DNA of 64,000 nt, taken from assembly GCA_937876315.1 (NCBI GenBank), contig CALEHQ010000039.1, forward strand, positions 1 to 64,000, given 5' to 3'. The DNA comes from an uncultured Actinomycetes bacterium (GTDB lineage Bacteria; Actinomycetota; Acidimicrobiia; Acidimicrobiales; Acidimicrobilacustridaceae). This document shows, piece after piece, positions 1 through 8,893 of this stretch. The notes under the pieces are model-generated. The model saw only the letters and a list, made by a program, of their open reading frames with translations. It did no database searches and had not been told where the DNA came from. The translations under genes were made by a program, and so were the position numbers. Each line of letters begins with the position of its first letter. Position 1 is the stretch's first letter.

Positions 1-326
1 CCAAGAAGCGCGTAGCGAAGAAGGCTCCGGCCAAGAAGCGCGCAACCAAGAAGCGTGCAACCAAGAAGCGCGTTGCCAAAAAGGCACCAGCTAAGAAGCG
101 CGCAACCAAGAAGCGCGTAGCGAAGAAGGCTCCGGCCAAGAAGCGCGCAACCAAGAAGCGTGCAACCAAGAAGCGCGTTGCCAAAAAGGCACCAGCTAAG
201 AAGCGCGCAACCAAGAAGCGCGTTGCCAAAAAGGCACCAGCTAAGAAGCGTGCAACCAAGAAGCGCGTAGCGAAGAAGGCTCCGGCCAAGCGTCGTACGA
301 CCAAGCGTCGTGCAACCCGCCGCTGA
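1..326 (+). CDS. Lys/Arg-rich C-terminal tail of an HU-like DNA-binding protein (5' partial)
   Basis: The reading frame enters from the left edge (first full codon at base 3) and ends at TGA 324-326, giving 107 residues made only of Lys, Arg, Ala, Thr, Val and Pro. It consists of five-residue steps such as TKKRA and AKKAP. Tails of this kind occur at the C-terminus of actinobacterial HU (HupB) and histone-H1-like nucleoid proteins, where they bind DNA non-specifically. The folded domain lies outside the window, so the HU assignment is inference; another basic-tailed protein remains possible. The tail is built from tandem DNA repeats listed separately. A strong hairpin follows the stop. Confidence 0.6.
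   Translation, partial: KKRVAKKAPAKKRATKKRATKKRVAKKAPAKKRATKKRVAKKAPAKKRATKKRATKKRVAKKAPAKKRATKKRVAKKAPAKKRATKKRVAKKAPAKRRTTKRRATRR
3..212 (+). repeat. Two identical 105-bp tandem repeats in the basic tail
   Basis: Bases 3-107 and 108-212 are identical over 105 bp (35 codons). The repeat keeps frame, and a shorter diverged copy continues to about base 290. Synonymous codons (AAG/AAA, GCG/GCC, CGC/CGT) are kept in both units, so the duplication is recent rather than kept only by protein selection. Confidence 0.9.
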
Positions 327-349
327 GTTTCAGCCGCAACCGCAGTAAC

Positions 350-375
350 CAGTGCCCCGCTTCGGCGGGGCACTG
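350..375 (+). terminator. Hairpin terminator with UUCG loop
   Basis: Bases 350-360 pair perfectly with 365-375 (11 bp, GC-rich) around the tetraloop TTCG at 361-364. It sits 24 bp after the stop of the basic-tail gene and before ettA. No clear T-run follows, which is common for actinobacterial terminators. Confidence 0.75.
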
Positions 376-457
376 TCGCGTCTGGCGAGAAACTTGCAGC
401 CACGGGGCTTGGCGCCAGTTCACACTTCAGGCCATCTGGTCACTACCCTTGCCCGCC

Positions 458-2134
458 ATGAGTGCACAGTTCATCTTCACCATGCACAAGGTGAGCCGGT
501 TCTATCCGCCTGACCGAGAGGTACTGAAGGACATCAGCCTCTCGTTCTACCCAGGGGCCAAGATCGGTGTCATTGGTTCGAATGGCTCTGGCAAGTCCTC
601 GCTCCTGAAGATCATGGCCGGCCTCGACGACGGGTTCACGGGTGAAGCTCGCCTTTCCCCCGGATTCTCGGTCAGCTTACTTGAGCAGGAACCGCACCTC
701 GACGAGACCAAAGACGTCATGGGCAACGTCATGGATGGTCTGGGCGAAACCGCCACGCTGCTTGAGCGCTACGACGCTGTCTTGGCCAAGTGGGGCGACC
801 CCGATGCCGACTTCGAGAAGGTCGGCGAAGAGCAGGCTGAACTCGAAGCCAAAATCGAAGCCACAGGTGCGTGGGACCTCAAACGCACGATCGAAATTGC
901 GATGGACGCACTCCGGCTGCCTCCCTCTGATGGCGATGTCTCCACCCTTTCCGGTGGTGAACGTCGACGCGTCGCACTGTGCCGCTTGCTCCTGAGCAAG
1001 CCTGATCTCCTGCTGCTCGACGAACCCACCAACCATCTCGACGCCGAATCAGTGGCATGGCTCGAACGCTTCCTTCGTGACTACCCCGGCACCGTCGTCG
1101 CCATCACTCACGATCGTTACTTCCTCGACAACGTTGCTCGTTGGATTCTTGAGCTTGATCACGGCCGCGGCATTCCGTTCGAAGGCAACTACTCAAGTTG
1201 GCTTGATCAGAAACAAGACCGGCTCAAGCAAGAAGAGAAGCAAGAGTCATCGCGTGCCCGAACCTTGGCTCGAGAACTTGAATGGGTGCGCATGGCACCA
1301 AAGGCTCGCCAGGCCAAGGGTAAAGCCCGACTTTCCGCCTACGAGCAATTGCTCGCTGACTCTCAAGAAGCACAGGGTCGAGGCGACGGCCTCGAGATCT
1401 TCATCCCCTCGGGCGACCGCCTCGGCGATGTCGTCATCGAGGCCGAAGGAGTCACAAAGGGATTCGGCGACCGACTTCTCATTGAGGACCTTTCCTTCTC
1501 GTTGCCTCGCGCTGGCATCGTCGGCGTCATCGGCCCGAACGGTGCGGGCAAAACCACGCTCTTCCGCATGTTTACCGGAGGCGAAGAACCCGATGGTGGT
1601 TCTCTGAAAGTCGGCCCCACCGTCAACCTCGCCTATGTCGATCAGAGTCGCGACGTTCTCGATTCCGAAAAGACGGTTTATGAAGAAATCACCGACGGCA
1701 ATGAAATTGTGAAGCTCGGAACACGGGAAATGAATGGTCGCGCCTATGTAGCTTCGTTCAACTTCAAAGGCTCCGATCAGCAGAAGAAGGTCGGCGTACT
1801 TTCTGGCGGTGAGCGTAACCGCGTGCATCTCGCCAAAGTGCTCGCTCGCGGTGGCAACGTCCTTCTTCTCGACGAACCCACCAACGACCTTGATGTCGAT
1901 ACGTTGCGCGCACTCGAAGATGGCCTCGAAGCCTTCGCTGGTTGTGCCGTCGTGATCAGCCATGATCGCTGGTTCCTCGACCGCGTTGCTACGCACGTGC
2001 TCGCATTCGAAGGTGATTCACAGGTGCGTTGGTTCGAAGGCAACTTCACTGAATATGAGGCCTTCCGCAAGAAGGAACTTGGCGCCGACGCCGATCAACC
2101 ACATCGCATCAAGTACAAGCCGCTCGTCCGATGA
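458..2134 (+). CDS. ettA: Energy-dependent translational throttle EttA (ABC-F ATPase)
   Basis: A 558-residue cytosolic ABC-F protein that would bind the ribosomal E site and gate entry into elongation according to ATP/ADP level. Two ABC domains are visible: Walker A GSNGSGKS near residue 40, signature LSGGERRR near 163 and Walker B DEPTNHLD near 185; then GPNGAGKT near 358, LSGGERNR near 447 and DEPTNDLD near 470. The N-terminus (AQFIFTMHKVSR) and total length match the EttA subfamily rather than Uup or the resistance ABC-Fs. An in-frame TTG exists at 449, but ATG 458 aligns with family starts. The stop overlaps the next start (ATGA). Confidence 0.93.
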   Translation: MSAQFIFTMHKVSRFYPPDREVLKDISLSFYPGAKIGVIGSNGSGKSSLLKIMAGLDDGFTGEARLSPGFSVSLLEQEPHLDETKDVMGNVMDGLGETATLLERYDAVLAKWGDPDADFEKVGEEQAELEAKIEATGAWDLKRTIEIAMDALRLPPSDGDVSTLSGGERRRVALCRLLLSKPDLLLLDEPTNHLDAESVAWLERFLRDYPGTVVAITHDRYFLDNVARWILELDHGRGIPFEGNYSSWLDQKQDRLKQEEKQESSRARTLARELEWVRMAPKARQAKGKARLSAYEQLLADSQEAQGRGDGLEIFIPSGDRLGDVVIEAEGVTKGFGDRLLIEDLSFSLPRAGIVGVIGPNGAGKTTLFRMFTGGEEPDGGSLKVGPTVNLAYVDQSRDVLDSEKTVYEEITDGNEIVKLGTREMNGRAYVASFNFKGSDQQKKVGVLSGGERNRVHLAKVLARGGNVLLLDEPTNDLDVDTLRALEDGLEAFAGCAVVISHDRWFLDRVATHVLAFEGDSQVRWFEGNFTEYEAFRKKELGADADQPHRIKYKPLVR

Positions 2135-2508
2135 GCGTCGATTTGGTCTCGGCAGACGATCCCCAGTTCGGTTCACCTATCGGACCGAGAGGGATCCGTC
2201 GGATCGTCATCGTTGTGTTCATACTCGGGATCGGCGGAATGATCGCCGGCTCGATTCTGGACAACAACGGTTTCGCCATCACCTTCGGCCTCATCACAGC
2301 GATTGCTGCACTCGCGCTGGTTCTCGTCACTCAGGTCTCCCCGCCAGGGTCGTTGGCCAAACCAGGCAAACCCACTGCGCCTGTCGTCAACGAACGCCTC
2401 GCAGCCGACCTCGAATCTCGCATCGAAACACTGGTAGCCGAAGGCGCCAATGAGACTGAAGTGCGCAAACTCGTCGGTCGCGCCATCGAACTCGGCCGCC
2501 AGCAATAA
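2131..2508 (+). CDS. Small two-helix membrane protein
   Basis: 125 residues, unknown function. Residues about 24-42 and 48-66 are hydrophobic and form two membrane helices. A Pro-rich linker leads to a charged C-terminal helix (about 85-125) rich in Glu, Arg and Ala that may be a coiled coil or a SHOCT-like module (it contains EGANETEVRKLVG). Its ATG overlaps the ettA stop by 4 bp, so it is probably co-translated with ettA. No family is recognised with confidence. Confidence 0.75.
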   Translation: MSVDLVSADDPQFGSPIGPRGIRRIVIVVFILGIGGMIAGSILDNNGFAITFGLITAIAALALVLVTQVSPPGSLAKPGKPTAPVVNERLAADLESRIETLVAEGANETEVRKLVGRAIELGRQQ

Positions 2509-2552
2509 TCCCCTAGGCAGTTTCGCCATCCACCTCTAGCCGGAGAGCAACG

Positions 2553-3308
2553 ATGACCGCAGTTGATGACCACGCGGTCGCCGAACAACTAGCCGTAGAC
2601 GCGGGCAAGTTGCTGGTCTCACTTCGTAACGATCTAAACGCTAAAGGTTTCGACCAGCGATCAATCAAGAATGCAGGTGATCGTGAGTCACACGTTTGGC
2701 TTATGGAGAAACTTGCACAACTCCGACCCGAGGACCCTGTTCTCTCTGAAGAAGGCCGTGACAACAGCCATCGCCTTTCCTCTTCACGAGCCTGGATCAT
2801 CGACCCACTCGATGGAACTCGCGAGTACGGCGAAGGACGCGAAGACTGGGCGGTACACGTTGCCCTCGCCATCGATGGCGAACCGACAATCGGAGCGGTA
2901 TCGCTCCCGTCACTCGACCTCGTGCTCTCAACGGCGAATCCTCCGGTTGTTCCAGAGCGTCCTGAAGGCCAAGCTCCTCGACTCGTCGTGAGTCGATCTC
3001 GCGCACCGTTCGTCGCCCACGCCGTGGCCGATGAACTCAACGCAGAGTTCATACAAATGGGTTCGGCCGGAGCGAAGGCCATGGCCGTTGTTCTCGGCAT
3101 CGCCGACATCTATGTGCATGCTGGCGGTCAATACGAATGGGACAACTGCGCACCTGCAGCAGTTGCGCTCGCAGCGGGCCTGCATGCGTCGCGCATCGAT
3201 GGTTCTCCAATGCGGTACAACAACCCCGATCCTTATTTCCCCGATCTCCTGATCTGCCGCAAGGAATTTGCAGACCAGACCCTTGGAATCATCGCCAACC
3301 TGATGTAG
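2553..3308 (+). CDS. cysQ: 3'(2'),5'-bisphosphate nucleotidase, CysQ/inositol monophosphatase family
   Basis: 251 residues. The metal-binding motifs of the Mg2+-dependent phosphatase family are present: SEEGRD around residue 65, DPLDGTRE at about 84-91 and a WDNCAP motif near 196. Family members of this size in actinobacteria remove the 3'-phosphate from PAP/PAPS or act on inositol phosphates; the Arg-Glu after DPLDGT is typical of CysQ. It is preceded by a GGAGAG ribosome binding site at about 2540. The substrate cannot be fixed from sequence alone. Confidence 0.82.
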   Translation: MTAVDDHAVAEQLAVDAGKLLVSLRNDLNAKGFDQRSIKNAGDRESHVWLMEKLAQLRPEDPVLSEEGRDNSHRLSSSRAWIIDPLDGTREYGEGREDWAVHVALAIDGEPTIGAVSLPSLDLVLSTANPPVVPERPEGQAPRLVVSRSRAPFVAHAVADELNAEFIQMGSAGAKAMAVVLGIADIYVHAGGQYEWDNCAPAAVALAAGLHASRIDGSPMRYNNPDPYFPDLLICRKEFADQTLGIIANLM

Positions 3309-3354
3309 GCCGCGACCGGGGAATCCCTGCGACTCGCCCGTACACTCATGGGCG

Positions 3355-4995
3355 ATGTCGACTCCCCCCGTCGCCCCTGATTCCGTTGATTCCGGCACCG
3401 CGAGCGGTCCGGCCGATCTTGCAATTGGCTCGTTCTCGAACGATCCGCCTTGGATTGTTGAACCCGCTTCCATGCCGTGGCGCGAAGTCGTTGATTCCAT
3501 TCGCTGGCTCACCAAGCACGATCTTCCCGAACTCACCTCAGCGCGCCGCTTGCCCGACGTAAAGCGCGCTGTGACCGTCGTAGCCGATTTCGGTTCAGCG
3601 ATCGGAATGTGGTGGGCGACCGGGCGCCGAAAGGGCAAAGCCGGCGACCGGGCAGAGAGTCGTGCCGACCTCTCCCGCCGACTTCGTCGTTCGATCGAGC
3701 GGCTCGGCCCCACCTACATCAAGCTTGCCCAAATCATTTCTTCTGGCGAAGGCCTCTTCCCCGAAGAACTCGTCAGCGAATTCAAAAAGTGCCGAGACCA
3801 AGTCCCGGCACAGCCGTTCGACGTCGTTCGCGCCACAGTCGAAGAAGATTTCGGCGCTCCGCTAGAGGACATCTTTGCGTCCTTCGACGAAACACCACTT
3901 GCCGCGGCCTCGATCGCGCAGGTGCACGCCGCAGTCCTACTCACGGGCGAACCCGTTGTGGTCAAAGTGCAGCGAACCACCGTGGCGTTGCTGGTCAACA
4001 AAGACATCCGTGTGATGGCTTGGCTTGCACCATTCCTTGTTGGCCGCCTTCCCTTCGCTTCTCTTGCCAATCCGCCTGCACTCGTTGAGCTCTTTGCCGA
4101 AACGATCAGCGAGGAACTCGACTTCCGCCTCGAAGCGCAAAACATGCTTGATGTTGCTGCATCTTTTGTTGCCCTCAAACAACGCGGGTACATCGTGCCT
4201 CGCCCTCACCCCACGCTCGTCACTCGACGCGTACTGGTGATGGAACGACTTTCTGGTTTCAACTTCGACGATGTCGACTCAATGCTCGATGCGGGAGTCG
4301 ACACGCATGAAGTCGTCCGCACCGGGATGATTGGTTTCATGGAAGGCGCCATCATCGAAGGCATCTTCCACGGTGATCTCCATGGCGGAAATCTCTTCGT
4401 CCTTCCCGATGGGAAGGTTGCGCTGCTCGATTTTGGCATCACCGGGCGCATGGATGAACGCCAACGCCGCGCCTTCCTTCGCCTCATGCTCGGCGCAACC
4501 GTGAACGACGTCCACATGCAGATCGCGGCGTTGTGTGAACTCGGCGCCCTTCCACTCGACACCGATATCGACGCGGTGATCGCTGATCTCGGGCTCGGCG
4601 CTCCCACAATCGACCCCACCACCGCTGATCCCGACGAAATGATCCAAGAAGTACAGAAGATCGTGAAGATGCTCCTTGGTTACGGCGCACGTATGCCCAA
4701 GGAACTCATGCTCTATGTCAAGAATCTCGTTTTCCTCGACGGAGCAATTGCACGCCTTGCCCCCGATCTCGACATCTTCGCCGAGATCACGCAGATCTCG
4801 ATGTACTTCGTTCAAAACCACGGCGAAAAACTGTTCGCGGAAGCTGGCTTCGATGCTTCTGCCTTCGAGATCGATCTCACCGGCGTGAAAGACAGCATCG
4901 GACTGGACCGTTCCACCGATTGCTTTACCTACCGCGACCTCCAGGAACGCCGCGAACTCATCAAGACTCGGTTCGAAAAGCGCGGAGTCAACTAG
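3355..4995 (+). CDS. ABC1/UbiB-family atypical protein kinase-like ATPase
   Basis: 546 residues. Diagnostic features: the Ala-rich nucleotide-binding loop [11 protein letters not shown] near residue 184, the catalytic HGDLHGGN near 340 and the metal-binding LLDFG near 357. The N-terminal family motif K-x-G-Q is here K-L-A-Q (residues about 122-125), an Ala for Gly change. Members act in quinone or isoprenoid-lipid metabolism at the membrane, but a hydrophobic C-terminal hairpin is not obvious here. It lies 46 bp after cysQ and 26 bp before nucS, so the three may share a transcript. Confidence 0.85.
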   Translation: MSTPPVAPDSVDSGTASGPADLAIGSFSNDPPWIVEPASMPWREVVDSIRWLTKHDLPELTSARRLPDVKRAVTVVADFGSAIGMWWATGRRKGKAGDRAESRADLSRRLRRSIERLGPTYIKLAQIISSGEGLFPEELVSEFKKCRDQVPAQPFDVVRATVEEDFGAPLEDIFASFDETPLAAASIAQVHAAVLLTGEPVVVKVQRTTVALLVNKDIRVMAWLAPFLVGRLPFASLANPPALVELFAETISEELDFRLEAQNMLDVAASFVALKQRGYIVPRPHPTLVTRRVLVMERLSGFNFDDVDSMLDAGVDTHEVVRTGMIGFMEGAIIEGIFHGDLHGGNLFVLPDGKVALLDFGITGRMDERQRRAFLRLMLGATVNDVHMQIAALCELGALPLDTDIDAVIADLGLGAPTIDPTTADPDEMIQEVQKIVKMLLGYGARMPKELMLYVKNLVFLDGAIARLAPDLDIFAEITQISMYFVQNHGEKLFAEAGFDASAFEIDLTGVKDSIGLDRSTDCFTYRDLQERRELIKTRFEKRGVN

Positions 4996-5021
4996 TTCGC
5001 TGCGCCTACGATGACGACCTC

Positions 5022-5681
5022 ATGCGTCTTGTCATCGCCACTTGTTCCGTTGATTACGCCGGTCGGTTGTCGGCTCATCTTCCTTTGGCAACTCGCCTCA
5101 TCATGGTGAAGGCCGACGGGTGTGTGGCCATTCATTCCGATGGTGGCGCGTACAAGCCGATGAACTGGATGAACGCACCAAATCGAGTCACCGAAGAAGA
5201 AGGCCGCTGGGTTATCACCAACCCCAAGGGCGAGATTCTCACCATCACGCTGGTTGAAGTGCATCACGATTCAGCACATGAACTCGGTGAGGACCCAGGC
5301 CTGCAGAAAGACGGCGTCGAAGCGCATCTACAGGAGTTACTCGCGGCGAATCCAACTGCGATTGCCGATGACCTTCGCCTCATCAAGCGCGAGTACTTCA
5401 CCGACATCGGCCCCGTCGACCTGTTGTGCCGCGATGCAGATGGTCGATCAGTCGCAATTGAGATCAAACGTCGTGGCGAAATCGACGGCGTCGAACAGCT
5501 CACTCGCTATCTCGAGCGCATGGATCTCGACCCCGACGTGAAGCCAGTGCGCGGCATCTTTGTGGCCCAAAGCATCAAGCCCCAGGCACGGGTTCTCGCT
5601 GAATCACGTGGCATTGAATGCGTCGAAGTCGATTACGACGAACTTCGCGGCATCGAATCCGACGAGTTACGCCTTTTCTGA
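5022..5681 (+). CDS. nucS: Mismatch-specific endonuclease NucS/EndoMS
   Basis: 219 residues. It matches the actinobacterial NucS family from [16 protein letters not shown] onward. NucS cuts both strands at mismatches and replaces MutS/MutL repair in most actinobacteria. The N-terminal DNA-binding domain covers about 1-110; the RecB-like nuclease domain carries GPVDLL (about residue 130) and the IEIKRRG motif (about 146-152). The C-terminus ELRLF resembles a beta-clamp binding peptide. ATG 5022 is chosen because upstream in-frame codons overlap the preceding gene and share no family similarity. Confidence 0.93.
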   Translation: MRLVIATCSVDYAGRLSAHLPLATRLIMVKADGCVAIHSDGGAYKPMNWMNAPNRVTEEEGRWVITNPKGEILTITLVEVHHDSAHELGEDPGLQKDGVEAHLQELLAANPTAIADDLRLIKREYFTDIGPVDLLCRDADGRSVAIEIKRRGEIDGVEQLTRYLERMDLDPDVKPVRGIFVAQSIKPQARVLAESRGIECVEVDYDELRGIESDELRLF

Positions 5682-5698
5682 CGCCTAGCGGGAACTCG

Positions 5699-6547
5699 TT
5701 ACGCGTCGAAGGTGTGGCGTCCACCGACCAGCACCACACGGCCGTCTTCACCGCGGGTTTGGAAGATGCATTCGCCAACGCCTTCGTTCCACATCTCGAT
5801 GGTGAGTTCTTCGCCTGGGAATACCGGTGAGGCAAAACGTCCTTCCATCGAACGGAACTTGGCGGGGTCGGAATCACACATCGTGTGCAGTAGCGCGCGG
5901 CCAGTGAAGCCGTAGGTGCAGAGACCGTGGAGGATTGGACGATCGAAACCAGCAAGCGCCGCAAACCACGGGTCGGAATGCAACGGATTGCGATCGCCCG
6001 ACAAGCGATAGGTCAACGCCTGATCGGGACGCACGCGGTAGGACACCGACGCATCAGCAGCGCGCTCGGGTGCCGCATTGCGATCACCCGAAGGGCCGCG
6101 GTCGCCGCCCCATCCACCTTCGCCACGAATGAAAATTGCCGAACCAACGGTGAGCAGAGCTTCACCCGTTGCGTTGTCGACGCATTCGCCTTCAACCGCA
6201 ACGACCGCGCCAGAGCCCTTGTCGTAAATGCCGATGATCTTGCCGGTTGCAGTCAGCGAACCTTCCACGGGAATTTCACGGTGCTGCACAAACGATTGTT
6301 CGCCATGTACGAGCATCGCGAAATCGAAAGAGCCGATTGCACTGATTGCTCCAGAGACGCCAGCGCCAATGACAGCGGCCATCGTGGGCAGCACACGTTG
6401 CGGCACATCGTGGCTGTTCTCGGTTGTGAACGCGAGCTCATCGATACCGGCGCCAACACCAACGGCGTAAAGCAACGCATCTTTCGATGTCCATGAGTGG
6501 ACAATCGGTGCACCTTCGGCGCCAACAACGTCATGATTGATCGGCAT
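5699..6547 (-). CDS. MaoC-like double-hotdog enoyl-CoA hydratase
   Basis: 282 residues with two hotdog halves, like the hydratase-2 part of eukaryotic multifunctional enzyme type 2. The catalytic signature is intact around residues 180-200: YRLSGDRNPLHSDPWFA, with Asp and His of the R-hydratase-2 motif. It hydrates trans-2-enoyl-CoA to (R)-3-hydroxyacyl-CoA, probably for branched or sterol side-chain acyl-CoAs. It lies 8 bp after the SDR of the same strand, its likely partner (R)-3-hydroxyacyl-CoA dehydrogenase. Confidence 0.88.
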   Translation of the reverse strand: MPINHDVVGAEGAPIVHSWTSKDALLYAVGVGAGIDELAFTTENSHDVPQRVLPTMAAVIGAGVSGAISAIGSFDFAMLVHGEQSFVQHREIPVEGSLTATGKIIGIYDKGSGAVVAVEGECVDNATGEALLTVGSAIFIRGEGGWGGDRGPSGDRNAAPERAADASVSYRVRPDQALTYRLSGDRNPLHSDPWFAALAGFDRPILHGLCTYGFTGRALLHTMCDSDPAKFRSMEGRFASPVFPGEELTIEMWNEGVGECIFQTRGEDGRVVLVGGRHTFDA

Positions 6548-6555
6548 TGTTCGAA

Positions 6556-7458
6556 CTACTTCCGGTCGAGGCCGAGCATGTCGGCGTTAGGACGAGCCTT
6601 GCCCATGAGTTCTTCGACCAACGGACCAACGGCCGAAGGGTCAAGAACGTTGGTGACCTTCGGGCCCTGATGCCAGCTTTCGCTAATGGCCAGCAGTTCG
6701 CCACGAACATCGAACACTCGACCCGTAACGCCAGCGGATTCTTCGCTTGCCAACCACACCGTGATCGGAGAGATCCACTTGGTTGACATCGCTTCTTTTA
6801 CTTCTTCGGGTGCATCGCCAATGCCGAGATCGGCAGTGAGTCTCGTGAACGCAGCCGGTGCAATCGCGTTGACGGTGACGCCATAGCGACCAAGTTCGTC
6901 AGCCGCAATGATCGTGAACGAAGCAATGCCACCCTTGGCAGCGCCGTAGTTGGTCTGACCGATGTTGCCGTAGATGCCGGAAGGCGATGTTGTGTTGATG
7001 ATACGAGCGTTGTTGGTTTCGCCCGCCTTCGAACGATCACGCCAATAGGCCGCAGCAAAGTGCGAAGGACCAGCGGTGCCCTTGAGATGCACCTTGATGA
7101 CAGCGTCCCATTCGGCTTCGCTCATATTGGTGAGCATGCGGTCGCGCAAGATGCCAGCGTTGTTGATGAGAACGTCGAGTCCACCAAACGTCGTGATGGC
7201 CTGGTTGATGAGATTTTCAGCACCTGACCAATCACTGATGTCGTCGGTGTTGGCAACGGCTTGACCGCCAGCTGCGAGAATTTCGTCGACAACTTCTTGG
7301 GCTGGCCCTTGATCGACGCCAGTGCCATCGCGGGAACCGCCGAGATCGTTCACCACGACCTTTGCCCCTTCGGCTGCGAGCATCAGCGCGTAGTCGCGCC
7401 CGATTCCACGACCAGCCCCAGTAACGATGCACACTCGGCCTTCACATAGTCCTGCCAC
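6556..7458 (-). CDS. SDR, (3R)-hydroxyacyl-CoA dehydrogenase type
   Basis: 300 residues. Rossmann motif TGAGRGIG at about 13-20, NNAG near 97, catalytic Ser in TSPSG and Tyr/Lys in NYGAAK near 170. The insert VNDLGGSRDGTG after strand 2 is typical of the dehydrogenase domain of multifunctional enzyme type 2, which fits the adjacent MaoC hydratase: together they cover two steps of beta-oxidation. The start is GTG at 7458 with AGGGAG upstream. Confidence 0.87.
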   Translation of the reverse strand: MAGLCEGRVCIVTGAGRGIGRDYALMLAAEGAKVVVNDLGGSRDGTGVDQGPAQEVVDEILAAGGQAVANTDDISDWSGAENLINQAITTFGGLDVLINNAGILRDRMLTNMSEAEWDAVIKVHLKGTAGPSHFAAAYWRDRSKAGETNNARIINTTSPSGIYGNIGQTNYGAAKGGIASFTIIAADELGRYGVTVNAIAPAAFTRLTADLGIGDAPEEVKEAMSTKWISPITVWLASEESAGVTGRVFDVRGELLAISESWHQGPKVTNVLDPSAVGPLVEELMGKARPNADMLGLDRK

Positions 7459-7642
7459 GACGACGTCTCCCTTGTGAGTTCAGATCTAGAGAGTCGATTG
7501 TGACACGACCGGTTCAGAGCCGCCGAGGCCAGGAATCTCCTTACTGATGCCGGGAATGCCCAACTCCCGACCGACACGGCCCCTGAGGGCCCTAGAACGC
7601 CCTATGAGGCGACTGTCACACCCATTCCGTAGGTTGAGCGGT

Positions 7643-8836
7643 ATGACCGCTCTTCTGCCTGTCCTGACCCTCATCATCGGCCTCGCCATCGGCGCACTGG
7701 TCGGCAACCGTCTTGCGTCACGTCAGACGGGTCCCGATCCTCTTGATGTCGACCGCACTCGCGATATCGCCAATGCCACCTTGGCCACCACCATGCGCGA
7801 ACTCATCGATGTCAACACGCGCCTTCAAGCCGAAGCCACCGCGCGAGCTGCGGCCGAAGCGTCACAACAGCAGAAGTCCGTGCACGACCTTGTCGCCCCC
7901 GTCGGCGAACAACTTGCGAGGCTCGACCAAAAACTCAACGAGCTCGAAAACAAACGTGTCGAGGATTCCGGTCGCTTGAACACCAGTATCGGTTCGCTGG
8001 CGTCGCTCGCCACTTCCCTGCAGAAGGAAACGGCCGAGCTGGCATCGGCCATGAAGAACACCAAGGTGCGCGGCAACTGGGGTGAGCTCCAACTCCAACG
8101 CGTCATCGAACTCGCCGGCATGACTGAACACATCATGTACGAACAACAAGAACACATCGCCGGCGATGGCGACGCAGCACGCCCCGACATGATCGTCCGT
8201 CTTCCCGACTCCAAAAAGATCATCATCGATGCAAAAGCACCAATGTCTGCCTATCTGAATGCAATCAACGCCACCAACGACATTGAGCGAGAACAGCTAC
8301 TCACCAAGCATGCTGCCGACGTCATGGCGCATGTCAATGCGCTCGCAAAAAAGAACTACGCCTCTCGTGTCGACGGCTCACTCGATTTCATCGTGATGTT
8401 TGTGCCCGGCGATACGTTCCTCACCGCCGCATTCGACGCCAACCCCGAATTCCTCGAGCAGGCCATCGCAAAAAATGTGTTCCCCGCGTCGCCTGGCACA
8501 TTGATTGCACTCCTCCGAGCAATCGCCTACGGCTGGCGTCAAGAGCAACTGGCCGAAAACGCCGCGCAAGTCGTTGCCCTCGGCAAAGAACTCTACGAAC
8601 GCGTCGGCGTCTTCACCGGCCACCTCCAAAAGGTCGGCACCAATCTCACCAAGGCCACCGAGTCCTACAACTCCGCAGTGGCATCACTCGAGACTCGCGT
8701 CATGCCCTCGGCCCGCCGGTTCGAGACGCTCGCCGTGGCCTCCGATCAGGCGCTACCCGGAGTCAGTCCTGTCGATGTCACTACCCGCCAGGTCTCACTT
8801 CCCGAGCTCGAATCAGGCTCGGGCACTGAGCGTTAG
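7643..8836 (+). CDS. rmuC: DNA recombination protein RmuC
   Basis: 397 residues. An N-terminal membrane helix (TALLPVLTLIIGLAIGALVG) is followed by a coiled coil rich in Ala, Gln, Glu and Lys (about 40-135), then the conserved RmuC nuclease-fold domain starting KNTKVRGNWGELQL, with DAKAPMSAYL and the VMFVPGDTF motif. RmuC limits inversions at short inverted repeats; its biochemical activity is not firmly known. ATG 7643 is preferred to upstream in-frame codons because it places the membrane helix at the N-terminus as in the family. Confidence 0.9.
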   Translation: MTALLPVLTLIIGLAIGALVGNRLASRQTGPDPLDVDRTRDIANATLATTMRELIDVNTRLQAEATARAAAEASQQQKSVHDLVAPVGEQLARLDQKLNELENKRVEDSGRLNTSIGSLASLATSLQKETAELASAMKNTKVRGNWGELQLQRVIELAGMTEHIMYEQQEHIAGDGDAARPDMIVRLPDSKKIIIDAKAPMSAYLNAINATNDIEREQLLTKHAADVMAHVNALAKKNYASRVDGSLDFIVMFVPGDTFLTAAFDANPEFLEQAIAKNVFPASPGTLIALLRAIAYGWRQEQLAENAAQVVALGKELYERVGVFTGHLQKVGTNLTKATESYNSAVASLETRVMPSARRFETLAVASDQALPGVSPVDVTTRQVSLPELESGSGTER

Positions 8837-8866
8837 ACAAAATCGGGGGCCGGGTGCCTTGCCTCC

Positions 8867-8884
8867 CTACCTACTGGTCGGTAG
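8867..8884. promoter_or_regulatory. TetR-type palindrome before the desaturase gene
   Basis: CTACCTACTGGTCGGTAG is an 18-bp imperfect palindrome (14 of 18 positions symmetric, outer arms CTACC/GGTAG perfect). It ends 9 bp before the desaturase start codon. Operators of this shape are typical for TetR-family repressors of lipid genes in actinobacteria. No clear ribosome binding site lies between it and the ATG, so the transcript may be leaderless and the operator may overlap the promoter. Confidence 0.55.
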
Positions 8885-8893
8885 ACTGGCCCC

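Noticed and set aside
1247-1996. 249-residue minus-strand frame inside ettA
   Set aside because: Antisense shadow; both ettA ATPase motifs on the plus strand are intact.
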